Of a DNA stretch of 64,000 nucleotides, positions 8,969-19,095 are shown piece by piece (position 1 is the stretch's first letter; every line of letters starts with the position of its first letter). The notes below the pieces were generated by a model, which was given only the letters and a program-made list of their open reading frames with translations, made no database searches and was not told where the DNA came from. The stretch spans positions 1 to 64,000 of the forward strand of contig WGNH01000009.1 in NCBI GenBank assembly GCA_016124665.1, in the 5' to 3' direction. The position numbers were made by a program, and so were the translations under genes. This DNA is from Alphaproteobacteria bacterium (lineage in GTDB: Bacteria; Pseudomonadota; Alphaproteobacteria; Caulobacterales; Maricaulaceae).

Positions 8969-10114
8969 TTATCCGAAAAGGCCCGCGCCGCGCGGCGGTT
9001 CGGCATTGCGATGAATGTGGGCCCCCAGAATCAGACCGAATCCGAAGAGCACCGCCATCATCACCGTGCCGCCATAGGAGATGAGCGGCAGAGGCACGCC
9101 GACGACCGGCAACAGGCCGGTCACCATGCCGATATTGATGAAGACATAGAGGGCGAATGTAGTGGCGATTCCCATCACGGTGAGGCGCAGGAAAGTTGAC
9201 TTGCACTCTGCAGCAATGGCGACGGTATTGGCCAGGACCAGAGCATAGATTCCGATCACGGCCAGTCCTCCCACAAGGCCGAATTCCTCACCCAGAATGG
9301 TGAAGATGAAATCGGTCTGCTTTTCCGGCAGGAAATTGAGCTGGGTCTGCGTACCTTCCACAAATCCCCGCCCGGTCAGGCCGCCGGAACCCAGCGCGAT
9401 CTTTGACTGCAGGATATGATAGCCCGCCCCCAGCGGATCGGCTTCCGGATTCAGAAAGGTGAAAATCCGCCGCCGCTGATAGTCCTCCAGCCCGAAGCGC
9501 AGGAATGCGGGGATGATGAAGGCCGCGGCAATGGCACCGCCAATGATGATGCGCCAGCTCAGCCCGGCCAGGAAAACAAGCGCCGCGCCGGTTACCAGCA
9601 CCAGAAGCGCTGTGCCCAGATCAGGCTGATGCAGGATCAGTGCTGCGGGTGCGCCGATCAGGAAAGCCGGCACCAGCAGGCCGAAAGCTGAATTGATCTT
9701 TTCCGGTGGCAGGTCGTGATAAAAGCGTGCCAGTGCCAGCACCACCGCGATCTTCATGATTTCAGAGGGCTGCATCCGGACCGGGCCGATATCGAGCCAG
9801 CGCTGAGCGCCGTTGACGCTTTCACCGAAAAACTCGACCCCCACCAGCAGAGAGAGCGCGCCGAGATAGATCGGATAGGCCATGCCCATCCAGAAGCGGG
9901 GGGGAAAGAGCGCGACCACCAGCATGATGGCGATGCCGAGAAGGAAGCGGATGAAATGGCGGCTGGCCCAGGGATTCCAGGCTCCCTCGGCCGCCGAATA
10001 CAGCATGCCCACGCCCACCGCACCGAGCAGGAGAAGCAGGAGCACAACGCTCCAGTTCAGCTCGAACAGCTTTTCCTGGAAGGTGCGCGGGACAGTTTCG
10101 CGAAAGACGGCCAT
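8969..10114 (-). CDS. rodA: RodA peptidoglycan glycosyltransferase (SEDS)
   Basis: 381 residues and 10 predicted membrane helices. SEDS polymerase of the elongasome, polymerising lipid II together with PBP2. Family segments visible are AQRWLDIGPVRMQPSEIMK, YHILQSKIALGSGG and PLPLISYGGT. The start overlaps the PBP2 stop as ATGA. It is the last gene of the mreBCD-mrdA-rodA unit. The match to RodA rather than FtsW follows from the neighbours; the window has a separate FtsW in the division cluster. Confidence 0.96.
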   Translation of the reverse strand: MAVFRETVPRTFQEKLFELNWSVVLLLLLLGAVGVGMLYSAAEGAWNPWASRHFIRFLLGIAIMLVVALFPPRFWMGMAYPIYLGALSLLVGVEFFGESVNGAQRWLDIGPVRMQPSEIMKIAVVLALARFYHDLPPEKINSAFGLLVPAFLIGAPAALILHQPDLGTALLVLVTGAALVFLAGLSWRIIIGGAIAAAFIIPAFLRFGLEDYQRRRIFTFLNPEADPLGAGYHILQSKIALGSGGLTGRGFVEGTQTQLNFLPEKQTDFIFTILGEEFGLVGGLAVIGIYALVLANTVAIAAECKSTFLRLTVMGIATTFALYVFINIGMVTGLLPVVGVPLPLISYGGTVMMAVLFGFGLILGAHIHRNAEPPRGAGLFG

Positions 10115-11973
10115 CAGGTCGGCTGGCTCCCGGTTGAATTCTGCACAAAGGGTCCGGCCGCCGACGGATCGCGTTCGATCAGCAGGCGCAGGACATCACG
10201 GGCGGGGCGGGCGGCCGCCCGGGATCCGCCACCGCCATGCTCGACCACGGTGGCGACCGCATAGCGGGGGCGGTCTGCAGGCGCATAACAGACGAACATG
10301 CCATGATCGCGCAGGCGCCAGGGCAATTCATCCTGTGTGCGGACGCCGGCTTCTCGCTCTGCGGCAGAGATGGAATAGACCTGGGCCGATCCGGTCTTGC
10401 CGGCCATTTCCACACCCTCAACGCCCAGGCCGCCAAGCGTGTAATACGAGGTGCCGCCCGGTTCGTGCACGACGGCGCGCAGGGCATCGCGGACAATATC
10501 CAGATGGGCGGGATCCTGAACCAGCTCCTGGCCCTGGTCCGCCGGTTGATCGAGATAGAGGCGCGGGCTGACGGACCGGCCGGAAGCGAGACGCGCCGTC
10601 ATCACCGCCATCTGCAGCGGAGAGGCCAGCATGAAGCCCTGCCCGATCGCCGTGATCAGCGTTTCGCCCTGCGACCAGCGCTGGCCATAGCGCGAGAGCT
10701 TCCACTGCTCGTCGGGCACAATGCCTCGCGAAACACCGGCAAGGCCGATTTCGGGCGCAGAACCGAGGCCGAACTGGCGTGCCGCGCTGGCAAGCCGGTC
10801 AATGCCAAGGCGTTGCGCCATCTCGTAGAAGAACACATCGCAGGAGGTCTTCACGGCATCGCGGAGATTGACCCGGCCATGGCCCTGACGGCGCCAGCAG
10901 TGAAACTCGCGATTTCCCAGCTGTATGCTGCCTGTGCAGGTTACGCGCTCTGTCGTGTTGACGACACCGGCCTCGAGCGCTGCCAGCGCCACAACCGCCT
11001 TGAAGGTCGAGGCGGGCGGATAGGTACCCTGCAGCGCCTTGTTGTAGAGCGGGCGGTATTCATTCTGGTTGAGCGCGTTGAAATCGGTTTGCGAAATGCC
11101 GGTGACGAACAGATTCGGATCAAAGCCCGGCGTGGAGGCCAGCGCCAGGAGGTCGCCGCTTTCCACGTCCATGGCCACGACGGCGGCACTCTCGCCATCC
11201 AGGCGCTCATAGGCAAAGCGCTGAATATCGGCATCAATGGTCAGGCGGACATCTTCACCCGGCGTTGCGGGGTTGGACTGTTCGGGCAATTCGCGGATGA
11301 CCCGCCCGAAGGCATTGACCTCGACCTTGAGCGAACCTGCAGACCCGCGCAGCGTGTCCTCGCGGGCGGCTTCCGCCCCCGTGCGCCCGATCCGGAAACC
11401 GGGATGGCGAAGCAGCGGATCATCTCCGGCATCGGCTTCCGGGGCGGGCTGGACATAACCAAGGATATGGGCGAAGGCCGGGCCTGAAGGGTAATCGCGG
11501 ATTTCGGCGACTTCCGGAATAATGCCGGGAAGGTCCGGGGTTTGCAGATTGATGGCGGCGAAATTGCCCCAATCGAGATCGTCCCGGATCGTGACCGGGC
11601 GGAAACGCGGGGCGCGCTGGACATTGCGCAATATCCGCTCGCGTTGCTCTGGCGTGATCTCGATAATATTGCCCAGGCGGCCGAGCGCCTCTTCCACATC
11701 GCCGGCCTGCTCGGGGATCATCACCACACGATAGCTGTCCCGGTTATCCGCAACCGGAACGCCAAAGCGATCCAGAATGCGGCCGCGGGAGGGCGGGGTC
11801 AGCAGGAAGTTGAACTGGTTGTCTTCCGACAGGACGCGATAGCGCTCGGTCTCGATCACCTGGAGCTGATAGAGGCGGGCCCCGAGCGCGGTAAACACAG
11901 CTGCTCCGCCCGCTCCCATCATCAGGGCGCGGCGGGTAAATTTCAGCTGCTGTTCTTGGCGATCCGACTTCAT
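10114..11973 (-). CDS. mrdA: penicillin-binding protein 2 (elongasome transpeptidase)
   Basis: 619 residues. Short cytoplasmic N-terminus, one membrane helix (MMGAGGAAVFTALGARLYQLQV), the PBP dimerisation domain (SRGRILDRFGVPVADN), then the transpeptidase. The active-site triad motifs are all present: STFK, SCD (the SxD form) and KTG in AGKTGSAQV. It crosslinks new peptidoglycan along the side wall with RodA as partner. ATG at 11973 is chosen because it starts the normal PBP2 N-terminus 4 nt after the mreD stop; an in-frame start at 12018 would overlap mreD. Confidence 0.96.
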   Translation of the reverse strand: MKSDRQEQQLKFTRRALMMGAGGAAVFTALGARLYQLQVIETERYRVLSEDNQFNFLLTPPSRGRILDRFGVPVADNRDSYRVVMIPEQAGDVEEALGRLGNIIEITPEQRERILRNVQRAPRFRPVTIRDDLDWGNFAAINLQTPDLPGIIPEVAEIRDYPSGPAFAHILGYVQPAPEADAGDDPLLRHPGFRIGRTGAEAAREDTLRGSAGSLKVEVNAFGRVIRELPEQSNPATPGEDVRLTIDADIQRFAYERLDGESAAVVAMDVESGDLLALASTPGFDPNLFVTGISQTDFNALNQNEYRPLYNKALQGTYPPASTFKAVVALAALEAGVVNTTERVTCTGSIQLGNREFHCWRRQGHGRVNLRDAVKTSCDVFFYEMAQRLGIDRLASAARQFGLGSAPEIGLAGVSRGIVPDEQWKLSRYGQRWSQGETLITAIGQGFMLASPLQMAVMTARLASGRSVSPRLYLDQPADQGQELVQDPAHLDIVRDALRAVVHEPGGTSYYTLGGLGVEGVEMAGKTGSAQVYSISAAEREAGVRTQDELPWRLRDHGMFVCYAPADRPRYAVATVVEHGGGGSRAAARPARDVLRLLIERDPSAAGPFVQNSTGSQPT

Positions 11974-11977
11974 GACA

Positions 11978-12493
11978 TCAGGACCCGAACGTGCCGCGCA
12001 AGCTGCGGCGGCGGACAAAGATCACGGCAAACAGGGGGAACATCAAGGCGGAGGCAACGCCTTCGATCAACAGGGGCCGGACTGGTGCCGGTTGCCCGAT
12101 GGCCAGGCTGCCGGCAGCCCAGGCGACGGGAATGGCAATAGCGAGGACGACCAGGAATCGGACCCAGACCGGACCGAATTCTCGGGTCGGGCCATCCTCG
12201 TCGCGTGACCGCGCAATCGTCAGCGAGACCAGATAGGCCAGCGCCCAGACGCCGAGCACGCCGCCGGTCAGCACATCATTCAGGATACCGACAACGAAAA
12301 TCACAATGGGCGGGATGAAACGCGGCCTGACGGTCGACCAGATGAACAAGGTCATCAGCGGCAACATCGGCATCAGATCCGGCCCGTTCGCGATGCGGAG
12401 CGGTGCGGCGTAGAAAGCCAGCGCCAGGATCAGGCTGATCACGGTCCACACCATCAGGCCATAGGGCGGCCGCGTATCCACTGGCGATCTCAT
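11978..12493 (-). CDS. mreD: rod shape-determining protein MreD
   Basis: 171 residues, mostly hydrophobic, with five or six membrane helices; this fits MreD, the integral-membrane elongasome subunit. The central segment FVVGILNDVLTGGVLGVWAL matches the conserved LxDxxxGxxLG-type core of the family. The start overlaps the mreC stop (ATGA) and its stop is followed 4 nt later by mrdA. Assignment rests on this core, the topology and the fixed mreBCD order. Confidence 0.93.
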   Translation of the reverse strand: MRSPVDTRPPYGLMVWTVISLILALAFYAAPLRIANGPDLMPMLPLMTLFIWSTVRPRFIPPIVIFVVGILNDVLTGGVLGVWALAYLVSLTIARSRDEDGPTREFGPVWVRFLVVLAIAIPVAWAAGSLAIGQPAPVRPLLIEGVASALMFPLFAVIFVRRRSLRGTFGS

Positions 12494-13452
12494 GGCTCAC
12501 CTCCGGCGGAGGTTTCCTCGGCACTCGCCGGTGCTGGCAGCCCCCCGGCATCGCCGGCGTCTGCCGTTGCATCCGCCACGGGCATTTCCTCTTCCGCAGG
12601 CCTGTCAGGTTCCGGCGGCAAAACCGGTTCAAACGGGAACACCCAGACAAAATCAACCGGGGCCTGATCGGAATACAGGCGGACGCGCCAGCGCCCCTGC
12701 CGGTCACGTTGCGCCTGACCGACCGGCAGGCCGCGCGGCATGATGCCATCATCTCCCGAGGTCACGATCCGGTCACCATCCTCGAGGTCGGCATTGCGCG
12801 TCAGAAAGTCGAGGCGCGGATATTCCGAATTATCTCCGACCAGGACGGCCCGGGCATTCGAGCGGTCCGCCATGACCGGAATGCGGCTATTGAGGTCGGT
12901 CAAGAGCAGCACGCGGGACGACACATTGCCGGTTTCCACCACACGGCCGATCAGGCCATAGACATTGAGGACGGGGTCTCCGGAACCAACGCCCTGGCGG
13001 GTTCCGGCCCCGATCAGGCGCGACTGCACAAAGGGACCGTCCGGGTCGCCCAGCGTCCAGGCACCGATGCGATTCTGTGTGGCTGGAGATTCCACATTCA
13101 GGGCCTGCTCGTAGACTTCACGCTGATCCCGCAATTGCAAGGCCAGATCGCGCCAGTACCGGGTCTCGTTCAGACGCTGGCGGAGGTCGGCATTTTCCTC
13201 GGCCAGGCGCGCCTGATTGCGCCAGTAGGGGCCGATATTGCTGAGGCCGCGGACCGGTGCCGCGGCCAGGTCGAGTACCGGAGCCGACAGATCGGTGATC
13301 CCGGCCCTGAGGCTGGCAAGCGCAGGCGAGCGCGCTTGCGGCCGGTCAAACGCAATCAGAACAATGGATATGAGAAAGAGCGCCACCGTAAAGGTGCGCG
13401 AAAAGCGGACTCCGCTTTCATCATTGCGCCTGGAAGATCCGCCGATCGCCAA
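12490..13452 (-). CDS. mreC: rod shape-determining protein MreC
   Basis: 320 residues. One membrane helix near residues 20-36 (TFTVALFLISIVLIAF), then a periplasmic coiled coil (NQARLAEENADLRQRLNETR, about 78-97) and the beta-barrel MreC domain with GLIGRVVETGNVSSRVLLLTD. It organises MreB, PBP2 and RodA from the periplasm. The C-terminal 50 residues are Pro/Glu/Ala-rich and probably disordered, as often in alphaproteobacteria. It overlaps mreD by 4 nt and follows mreB after 30 nt. Confidence 0.95.
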   Translation of the reverse strand: MAIGGSSRRNDESGVRFSRTFTVALFLISIVLIAFDRPQARSPALASLRAGITDLSAPVLDLAAAPVRGLSNIGPYWRNQARLAEENADLRQRLNETRYWRDLALQLRDQREVYEQALNVESPATQNRIGAWTLGDPDGPFVQSRLIGAGTRQGVGSGDPVLNVYGLIGRVVETGNVSSRVLLLTDLNSRIPVMADRSNARAVLVGDNSEYPRLDFLTRNADLEDGDRIVTSGDDGIMPRGLPVGQAQRDRQGRWRVRLYSDQAPVDFVWVFPFEPVLPPEPDRPAEEEMPVADATADAGDAGGLPAPASAEETSAGGEP

Positions 13453-13482
13453 GGCGACACTCCTTTTGACTGGTGCCCGGGG

Positions 13483-14544
<1,062 letters not shown>

Positions 14545-14629
14545 TCACCTGTCAGGCGATCAAATTTTCAAGAAATACCCTTGTGCGATGGTGCAGCGCG
14601 GAATGCAAGCGCGGCAATGCAGCCACAGG

Positions 14630-15346
14630 TCAAGTCTCTTCGTCGGTTTCCTCATGCGCCGGCAAACGGCGGCGTGCCGCCAGCATTATGGTGAGCCAGA
14701 CGCCGAGCGCGAGGAGCAAAAGCCCGGCGGCATAAAGCAGGTTTTCGCCCGACAGCGCGGTCAGAAGGCTTTGTCCGGTCAGGCCAACGACAAGGATTTT
14801 GGGCGCCGTCCCCAGCATCGCTCCCAGAATAAACGCCCAGTAAGGGGTTTTCGACGCGCCAAAGGCCATATTGACGACAATAAAGGGGCCTGACGGCACG
14901 ATGCGGACCAACGCGCTGGCAATGAGCCCGTTGCGGCCGACAAATCCGGCAGCCCGATTCATCCATTCACCGCCAAACCGTTCCAGCAGGCCGGCCCCGA
15001 AGCTGCGTCCCATCCAGAAATTGACAGAGGCCGAGCAGGCGGTCGCGATCCAGGCATAGGCAAAGCCATAGACCGGACCGAAGGCCAGCATGGTGGCCGC
15101 CATCAACACAAATTGCGGCGCACCGAAAAAGGACAGGATGATGTAGATGATGATGGTGAGCGGCAGCGCATACCACTGGCTGGCCGCCGCCTCGAACACC
15201 TGGCCGAGATTTTCGGTGCTGGCATCCAGAAACAGGCGGCCGAACAAGAACACCATGGCGACCGAGACCAGCAGGCCAAGCGACACCACGACCGCGCGTT
15301 GCGCCCGGACGTCCATATTCAGAATGAAATGTAGAAAGCGCTTCAT
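14630..15346 (-). CDS. TVP38/TMEM64 family (VTT-domain) membrane protein
   Basis: 238 residues with about six hydrophobic segments. The VTT/SNARE-associated core is visible as ILSFFGAPQFVLMAATMLAFG, then SASVNFWMGRSFG and the re-entrant VRIVPSGPFIVVNMAFGAS. The family belongs to the DedA superfamily; some members have been linked to lipid scrambling or transport, and the substrate here is unknown. It sits 106 nt upstream of mreB on the same strand. A cytosolic polar tail ends in Glu/Thr residues. ATG at 15346 has no clear ribosome-binding site. Confidence 0.85.
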   Translation of the reverse strand: MKRFLHFILNMDVRAQRAVVVSLGLLVSVAMVFLFGRLFLDASTENLGQVFEAAASQWYALPLTIIIYIILSFFGAPQFVLMAATMLAFGPVYGFAYAWIATACSASVNFWMGRSFGAGLLERFGGEWMNRAAGFVGRNGLIASALVRIVPSGPFIVVNMAFGASKTPYWAFILGAMLGTAPKILVVGLTGQSLLTALSGENLLYAAGLLLLALGVWLTIMLAARRRLPAHEETDEET

Positions 15347-15400
15347 TGCGTGGGCGGCCCGGCTATTTCGCGGACCCCCATATCACGCCCAAAAACTGGA

Positions 15401-15916
15401 TCAATCCTTATCGCCGCTGAGGCGCGCAGCCGGATCGCGCTCGCCATTGGCGATACGCGCCAGTTTCGAACGCTGGCGGGCCAGTACGGCCAGTTGCTGG
15501 TCCAGCACTTTCAGGATTTCGCGGGCCTCCTGCTCGTCGATTTCGCCCGGCGAGCGCTCTGTCTCGCTGAGGGAATCCATCAGCGCCGTAATATTGCGCG
15601 CGTGCTTACGGCTGGCTTCCCCGGCCAGAGACAGCCAGTTGTCATCATCCGACTGGTCCAGAGGCATGAAAATGCCCCCCGCCAGATAGGCGAGGTCCTT
15701 GGCCGCGGATGTGGCACCGGTGGCTTCCGTCAGCCGGGCAACACGGGAATAGGAAATCTCGTTGGTGGCATCCGGATCGGCGAGCGCATAGACGCGAGTG
15801 CGGGACAATTCCAGCAACTCCATGACCGCCGGAACGCCGCCCGCTTCCTCGAACAGCGCCGCAACCACTGACTTGGGATCCCCGTATGGCCGTTCCTTGA
15901 CCGGCTTGAATGCCAT
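15401..15916 (-). CDS. conserved-looking protein with helix-turn-helix-like N-terminus, function unknown
   Basis: 171 residues, acidic and helical, with no signal or membrane segment. Residues 15-70 (ALFEEAGGVPAVMELLELSR, TRVYALADPDATNEISYSRV) resemble the DNA-binding fold of phage CII-type or copper-fist-like regulators, in which a helix-turn-helix is followed by a gene-gating aspartate stretch. This is a weak impression only. The C-terminal half (EIDEQEAREILKVLDQQLAV) predicts a long helix, perhaps for oligomerisation. It precedes the TVP38 gene on the same strand by 54 nt. No family assigned. Confidence 0.65.
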   Translation of the reverse strand: MAFKPVKERPYGDPKSVVAALFEEAGGVPAVMELLELSRTRVYALADPDATNEISYSRVARLTEATGATSAAKDLAYLAGGIFMPLDQSDDDNWLSLAGEASRKHARNITALMDSLSETERSPGEIDEQEAREILKVLDQQLAVLARQRSKLARIANGERDPAARLSGDKD

Positions 15917-15987
15917 CGACTCGCGCTCCGTTGATGTTGCAACCGCGCAAACCTAGTCAATTACCGCCCCGTGGCAAGCAATCAGGG

Positions 15988-16443
15988 CTATTCTCCGGTG
16001 CCGGATTCAGCCGGCCGGTTGGTGACGCCGGTGTCGAGGACATAGCGCCAGCCCTCAGCCTCGAGCCGCCAGGCCGACACATAATTACCGGTTGCAGCCG
16101 GTTCAGAGGCGCGGTCACCATCCGGATGATAGCTCCAGTCACCATAGGTGACCGCGAAATCGCCAGCCTCCCCGGCATAGCCGCCGCGCGGCTCCCAGTG
16201 CAGCAAACCGGCTGCGCCCTCGCGGGACGCAAAGATCGCATCCGGCCCGACAATGTCATCAATATTCGGCTGGATCAGACGCGCATCCGCGGTCGCGTAA
16301 TAGCGAAACCCTTCGGCGATACCGTGCTCTGCGGCATAGGCCGCAAAATCGCGATCCGCCTGCATCGCCCCCACAACGGCCTGATCGGCAGACTGCATCG
16401 CCGAGAGCGCCAACACGCTGGCTGAAATCAAAGACAGGCTCAA
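15988..16443 (-). CDS. secreted SnoaL/NTF2-like (DUF4440-type) protein
   Basis: 151 residues. N-terminal signal peptide LSLISASVLALSAMQSA, then an NTF2-like fold: helix-rich first half (DRDFAAYAAEHGIAEGFRYYATADARLI) and beta-strands (DFAVTYGDWSYHP, GNYVSAWRLEAEGWRYVLDTG). The alternation of AV-TYGDW and G-Y-S-WR-EGWRYVLD is characteristic of DUF4440/SnoaL-like domains, many without known activity. The start is TTG at 16443 with GGAGAAG in front. It lies 27 nt after miaA and may be the last gene of that operon. Confidence 0.78.
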   Translation of the reverse strand: MSLSLISASVLALSAMQSADQAVVGAMQADRDFAAYAAEHGIAEGFRYYATADARLIQPNIDDIVGPDAIFASREGAAGLLHWEPRGGYAGEAGDFAVTYGDWSYHPDGDRASEPAATGNYVSAWRLEAEGWRYVLDTGVTNRPAESGTGE

Positions 16444-16470
16444 ACGCTTCTCCGTTTTTCGAGGACCGGA

Positions 16471-17406
16471 TTATCCGCCGGACGGACACAGGCGGGAAAT
16501 CACGTCTTCGTCAGATATCGGAGCGGGCGGGCCGGCAAGCCGGTGCCATTGCAGCATCTGGTTGCGGAACCATGTCATTTGCCGTTTGGCATAGCGCCGT
16601 GTGTCCTGCTTGGCTTGGGCAATGGCCGCCGGCTCGTCCATTGCGCCTGCCAGCAGGGAGATCAGGGGTGGCACGCCGAGCGCCTTCATGGCGGGCAGGG
16701 TATGGTCCAGCCCGCGCGCCGCAAGGCGGCGAACCTCGTCCAGCGCGCCCCGTTCCATCATTGCGTCAAAGCGGGCCTCGATATGCTGATAGAGCCATTG
16801 CCGGTCCGGTTCCATGACGAGCCCGGTCCAGCCGCCTGCGGGCAGCAAGGGCACTGTATTTGCCTGGAAAGCCGATATCGGCTGGCCGGTCTCGAGGCCG
16901 ATCTCGACCACACGGCGGAGTCTTTGCAAATCGGCCGGCTTGATCCGCCCGGCCGCTTCCGGATCGAAGGCTAGCGCCTGTTCGCGCAAGGCGTCTGCGC
17001 CCTGAGCCTCTATGTCGTCAGCGGACTGGCGCGTATGGTCAGATATCTCCGGCATGGCGGCGAGGCCCTTGACCAGCGCATTGAAATAGAGGCCGGTGCC
17101 GCCCACGATAATGGGCCGACGGCCCCGGCTGCGAATGGCTGCGATCCGGTCCATGGCGGCCGCTGCCCACCATCCGGTCGAGGCCCGTTCTGCCGCATCG
17201 ACCGTTCCGAACAGATGGTGCGGAATACCGCCCTGCTCGTCCAGGCCCGGGCGTGCCGACAAGATGTCCAGATCGGCATAGATCTGCATGGAATCCGCAT
17301 TGATGATCTCGCCGTCCAGGACGCGGGCCAGCCGCACCGCCAGCGCGGTCTTTCCGGAGGCAGTCGGTCCGGCCAGCAATATGACGGGTGGCGCGCCTGT
17401 GTTCAC
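16471..17406 (-). CDS. miaA: tRNA dimethylallyltransferase
   Basis: 311 residues. Transfers a dimethylallyl group to A37 of tRNAs reading U-initial codons. The P-loop GPTASGKT lies at residues 13-20, NADSMQIYADLDILSA is the substrate-recognition stretch containing the catalytic Asp/Ser region, and IVVGGTGLYFNALVKGL and KRQMTWFRNQ follow, all MiaA signatures. It starts with GTG overlapping the degP stop (GTGA), so it is translationally coupled to the protease gene. In many proteobacteria miaA likewise lies close to hflKC. Confidence 0.97.
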   Translation of the reverse strand: MNTGAPPVILLAGPTASGKTALAVRLARVLDGEIINADSMQIYADLDILSARPGLDEQGGIPHHLFGTVDAAERASTGWWAAAAMDRIAAIRSRGRRPIIVGGTGLYFNALVKGLAAMPEISDHTRQSADDIEAQGADALREQALAFDPEAAGRIKPADLQRLRRVVEIGLETGQPISAFQANTVPLLPAGGWTGLVMEPDRQWLYQHIEARFDAMMERGALDEVRRLAARGLDHTLPAMKALGVPPLISLLAGAMDEPAAIAQAKQDTRRYAKRQMTWFRNQMLQWHRLAGPPAPISDEDVISRLCPSGG

Positions 17407-18788
17407 CGGCGGATGGACTGGAAAACGAATTGGCCGCCGCGGTTGAGCTGGAATAATGCCACCTCCCCGTCCTCAAACCCGCTGAGCACGCTGACGGCCT
17501 CGGCCAGCGTCTCGACCGGCGTGTAGGCAATTTCGGTGATAACATCGCCCGGGCGTGCCTTGGCGGCCGCATCACTGAGCGGATCAACCGCTACGATCAG
17601 AACCCCCTCGGCATCGGGATGCACCCTGAAGCGCCGGCGCGAAGCCGTGTCCAGTTCGGCCATGGTCAGCCCGAACATCACGGTCTCGCCGGAGTCCACA
17701 GCGGGTGCCGGGCGGACCGTCCGGTCTTCGGGGCGTTCCTCGGTCAATTGCCTCACGGTCGCGATGACGGTCAGTGGCTGGCCGCGCCGCTGAATCTGCA
17801 TGCGGACCTGACGCCCGACTTCGGTTTCCGCCACAAGCCGGGAGAACATGCGGTCATCGGCGACATCAAATGAGTCATAGCGAAGCACGAGATCGCCCTC
17901 CCGCAGACCGGCGTCTGCTGCCGGTCCATCCGGGACGATGCGGCTGACCAGCGCACCGCGCGGTGAGGCCAGACCGAGACTCTCGGCCAGGTCGGAATCG
18001 ACATTCTGAACGCTGAGACCCAGCCAGCCGCGGCGGGTTTCGCCAAATTCGATCAACTGCCCGACGACACGCTCGACAATAGCGGACGGAATGGAAAAGC
18101 TGATACCGACACTGGCCCCTGTCGGCGAATAGATCAGCGTGTTCACGCCGATGACATCACCGTCGAGATTGAATAGCGGGCCGCCGGAATTGCCCGTATT
18201 GATGGCCACATCAGACTGTATGTAATCGTCATACCGCCCACCGACATCGCGGCCGCGCGCTGACACCACGCCGGCTGTCAGAGAGCCGCCGAGCCCGAAA
18301 GGATTGCCGATGGCGATGACCCAGTCGCCGACCCGGGCCGTATCGGAATCGCCAAAGGCAACATATGGAAAATTCTCGTTCGCCGACTGGATCTGCAGCA
18401 CGGCGAGATCGGTCACCGGATCACGGCCAATCAGGGTGGTCGGCAGGGTCCGGCCGTCCGCCAGCGTGACCTCTATTTCATCCCCGTTCTCGATGACATG
18501 ATTATTGGTCACAACGGTGCCGCTGGGATCGATAATGAAGCCGGAACCCAATGAATTGGCGATGCGTGGCGCATCCCCGAAGAATTCATTGAATCGCTCG
18601 AGCGGCGAACCTTCCGGGAAGTCCGGCAGATTGCCCTCGCTGTCGCCCAGACGCTGGGCGGAGGAAATATTGACCACGGCCGGTGCAAGACGGTCATTCA
18701 GGTCCGCAAAGCCTTCAGACGGAAAGCTCTGCGCCAGCGCCGCGCCGGCCAGAAGGATGAGCGACAGAAACACGGCGAGGTAACGCAT
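17403..18788 (-). CDS. degP: DegP/HtrA-type periplasmic serine protease (Do family)
   Basis: 461 residues with a signal peptide (MRYLAVFLSLILLAGAALA). The trypsin-like domain shows the triad His97 (TNNHVIE), Asp127 (DPVTDLAVL) and Ser201 (NTGNSGGPLF). Two PDZ-like regions follow (GWLGLSVQNVDSDLAESLGL and the C-terminal PGDVITEIAYTPVETL). It degrades or refolds damaged envelope proteins. ATG at 18788 is chosen for the signal peptide and an AGGAG about 7 nt upstream. It lies downstream of hflK-hflC-DUF2065 and is coupled to miaA. Which of DegP, DegQ or DegS it is cannot be settled here. Confidence 0.94.
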   Translation of the reverse strand: MRYLAVFLSLILLAGAALAQSFPSEGFADLNDRLAPAVVNISSAQRLGDSEGNLPDFPEGSPLERFNEFFGDAPRIANSLGSGFIIDPSGTVVTNNHVIENGDEIEVTLADGRTLPTTLIGRDPVTDLAVLQIQSANENFPYVAFGDSDTARVGDWVIAIGNPFGLGGSLTAGVVSARGRDVGGRYDDYIQSDVAINTGNSGGPLFNLDGDVIGVNTLIYSPTGASVGISFSIPSAIVERVVGQLIEFGETRRGWLGLSVQNVDSDLAESLGLASPRGALVSRIVPDGPAADAGLREGDLVLRYDSFDVADDRMFSRLVAETEVGRQVRMQIQRRGQPLTVIATVRQLTEERPEDRTVRPAPAVDSGETVMFGLTMAELDTASRRRFRVHPDAEGVLIVAVDPLSDAAAKARPGDVITEIAYTPVETLAEAVSVLSGFEDGEVALFQLNRGGQFVFQSIRR

Positions 18789-18823
18789 ACAGGTCTCCTG
18801 AAGGGTCAGTTGCGGCACAGTCA

Positions 18824-18869
18824 TGCCGCGAAGTGCGGCACGGGGCAAGGTGACTGACGAATTCGTCAG
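18824..18869. promoter_or_regulatory. palindromes in the leader of degP
   Basis: The 97-bp gap before degP holds a perfect 16-bp palindrome, CTGACGAATTCGTCAG (18854-18869), and a 6-bp-stem hairpin TGCCGC-GAAGT-GCGGCA (18824-18840). A second GCGGCA copy at 18812-18817 can pair with the same TGCCGC, giving two mutually exclusive hairpins. No T-run follows, so a simple terminator is unlikely. An operator for the degP-miaA half of the operon or a folded leader are both possible. Confidence 0.4.
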
Positions 18870-18885
18870 GATTATGTGCAGGACG

Positions 18886-19086
18886 TCATGCGGCGCCGAG
18901 ATGACGCGCCAGGGCGACAAGCGCCACGCCCACTGCCAAAGCAAGAAGCCCGGCGATGCGCAAGGCACCGGCCGGGCTGTTCAGGACTTCCGCCATCATG
19001 CGTTTCATGGCGTCCGGAGCGGCGGCATAGACAAAGCCTTCCACCGCCAGCGCCAGCCCCACACCCAGAAGGATGTAGATCAGCAT
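18886..19086 (-). CDS. DUF2065-family small membrane protein
   Basis: 66 residues with two hydrophobic helices (LIYILLGVGLALAVEGFVYA and IAGLLALAVGVALVALAR) separated by an AAPDAMKRMMAEVLNSP loop, the DUF2065/YjeT pattern. The family is commonly encoded next to hflK/hflC, as here: it starts 9 nt after the hflC stop. Role unknown; it may accompany the HflKC-FtsH complex in the inner membrane. Confidence 0.88.
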   Translation of the reverse strand: MLIYILLGVGLALAVEGFVYAAAPDAMKRMMAEVLNSPAGALRIAGLLALAVGVALVALARHLGAA

Positions 19087-19095
19087 GACCGCGCT

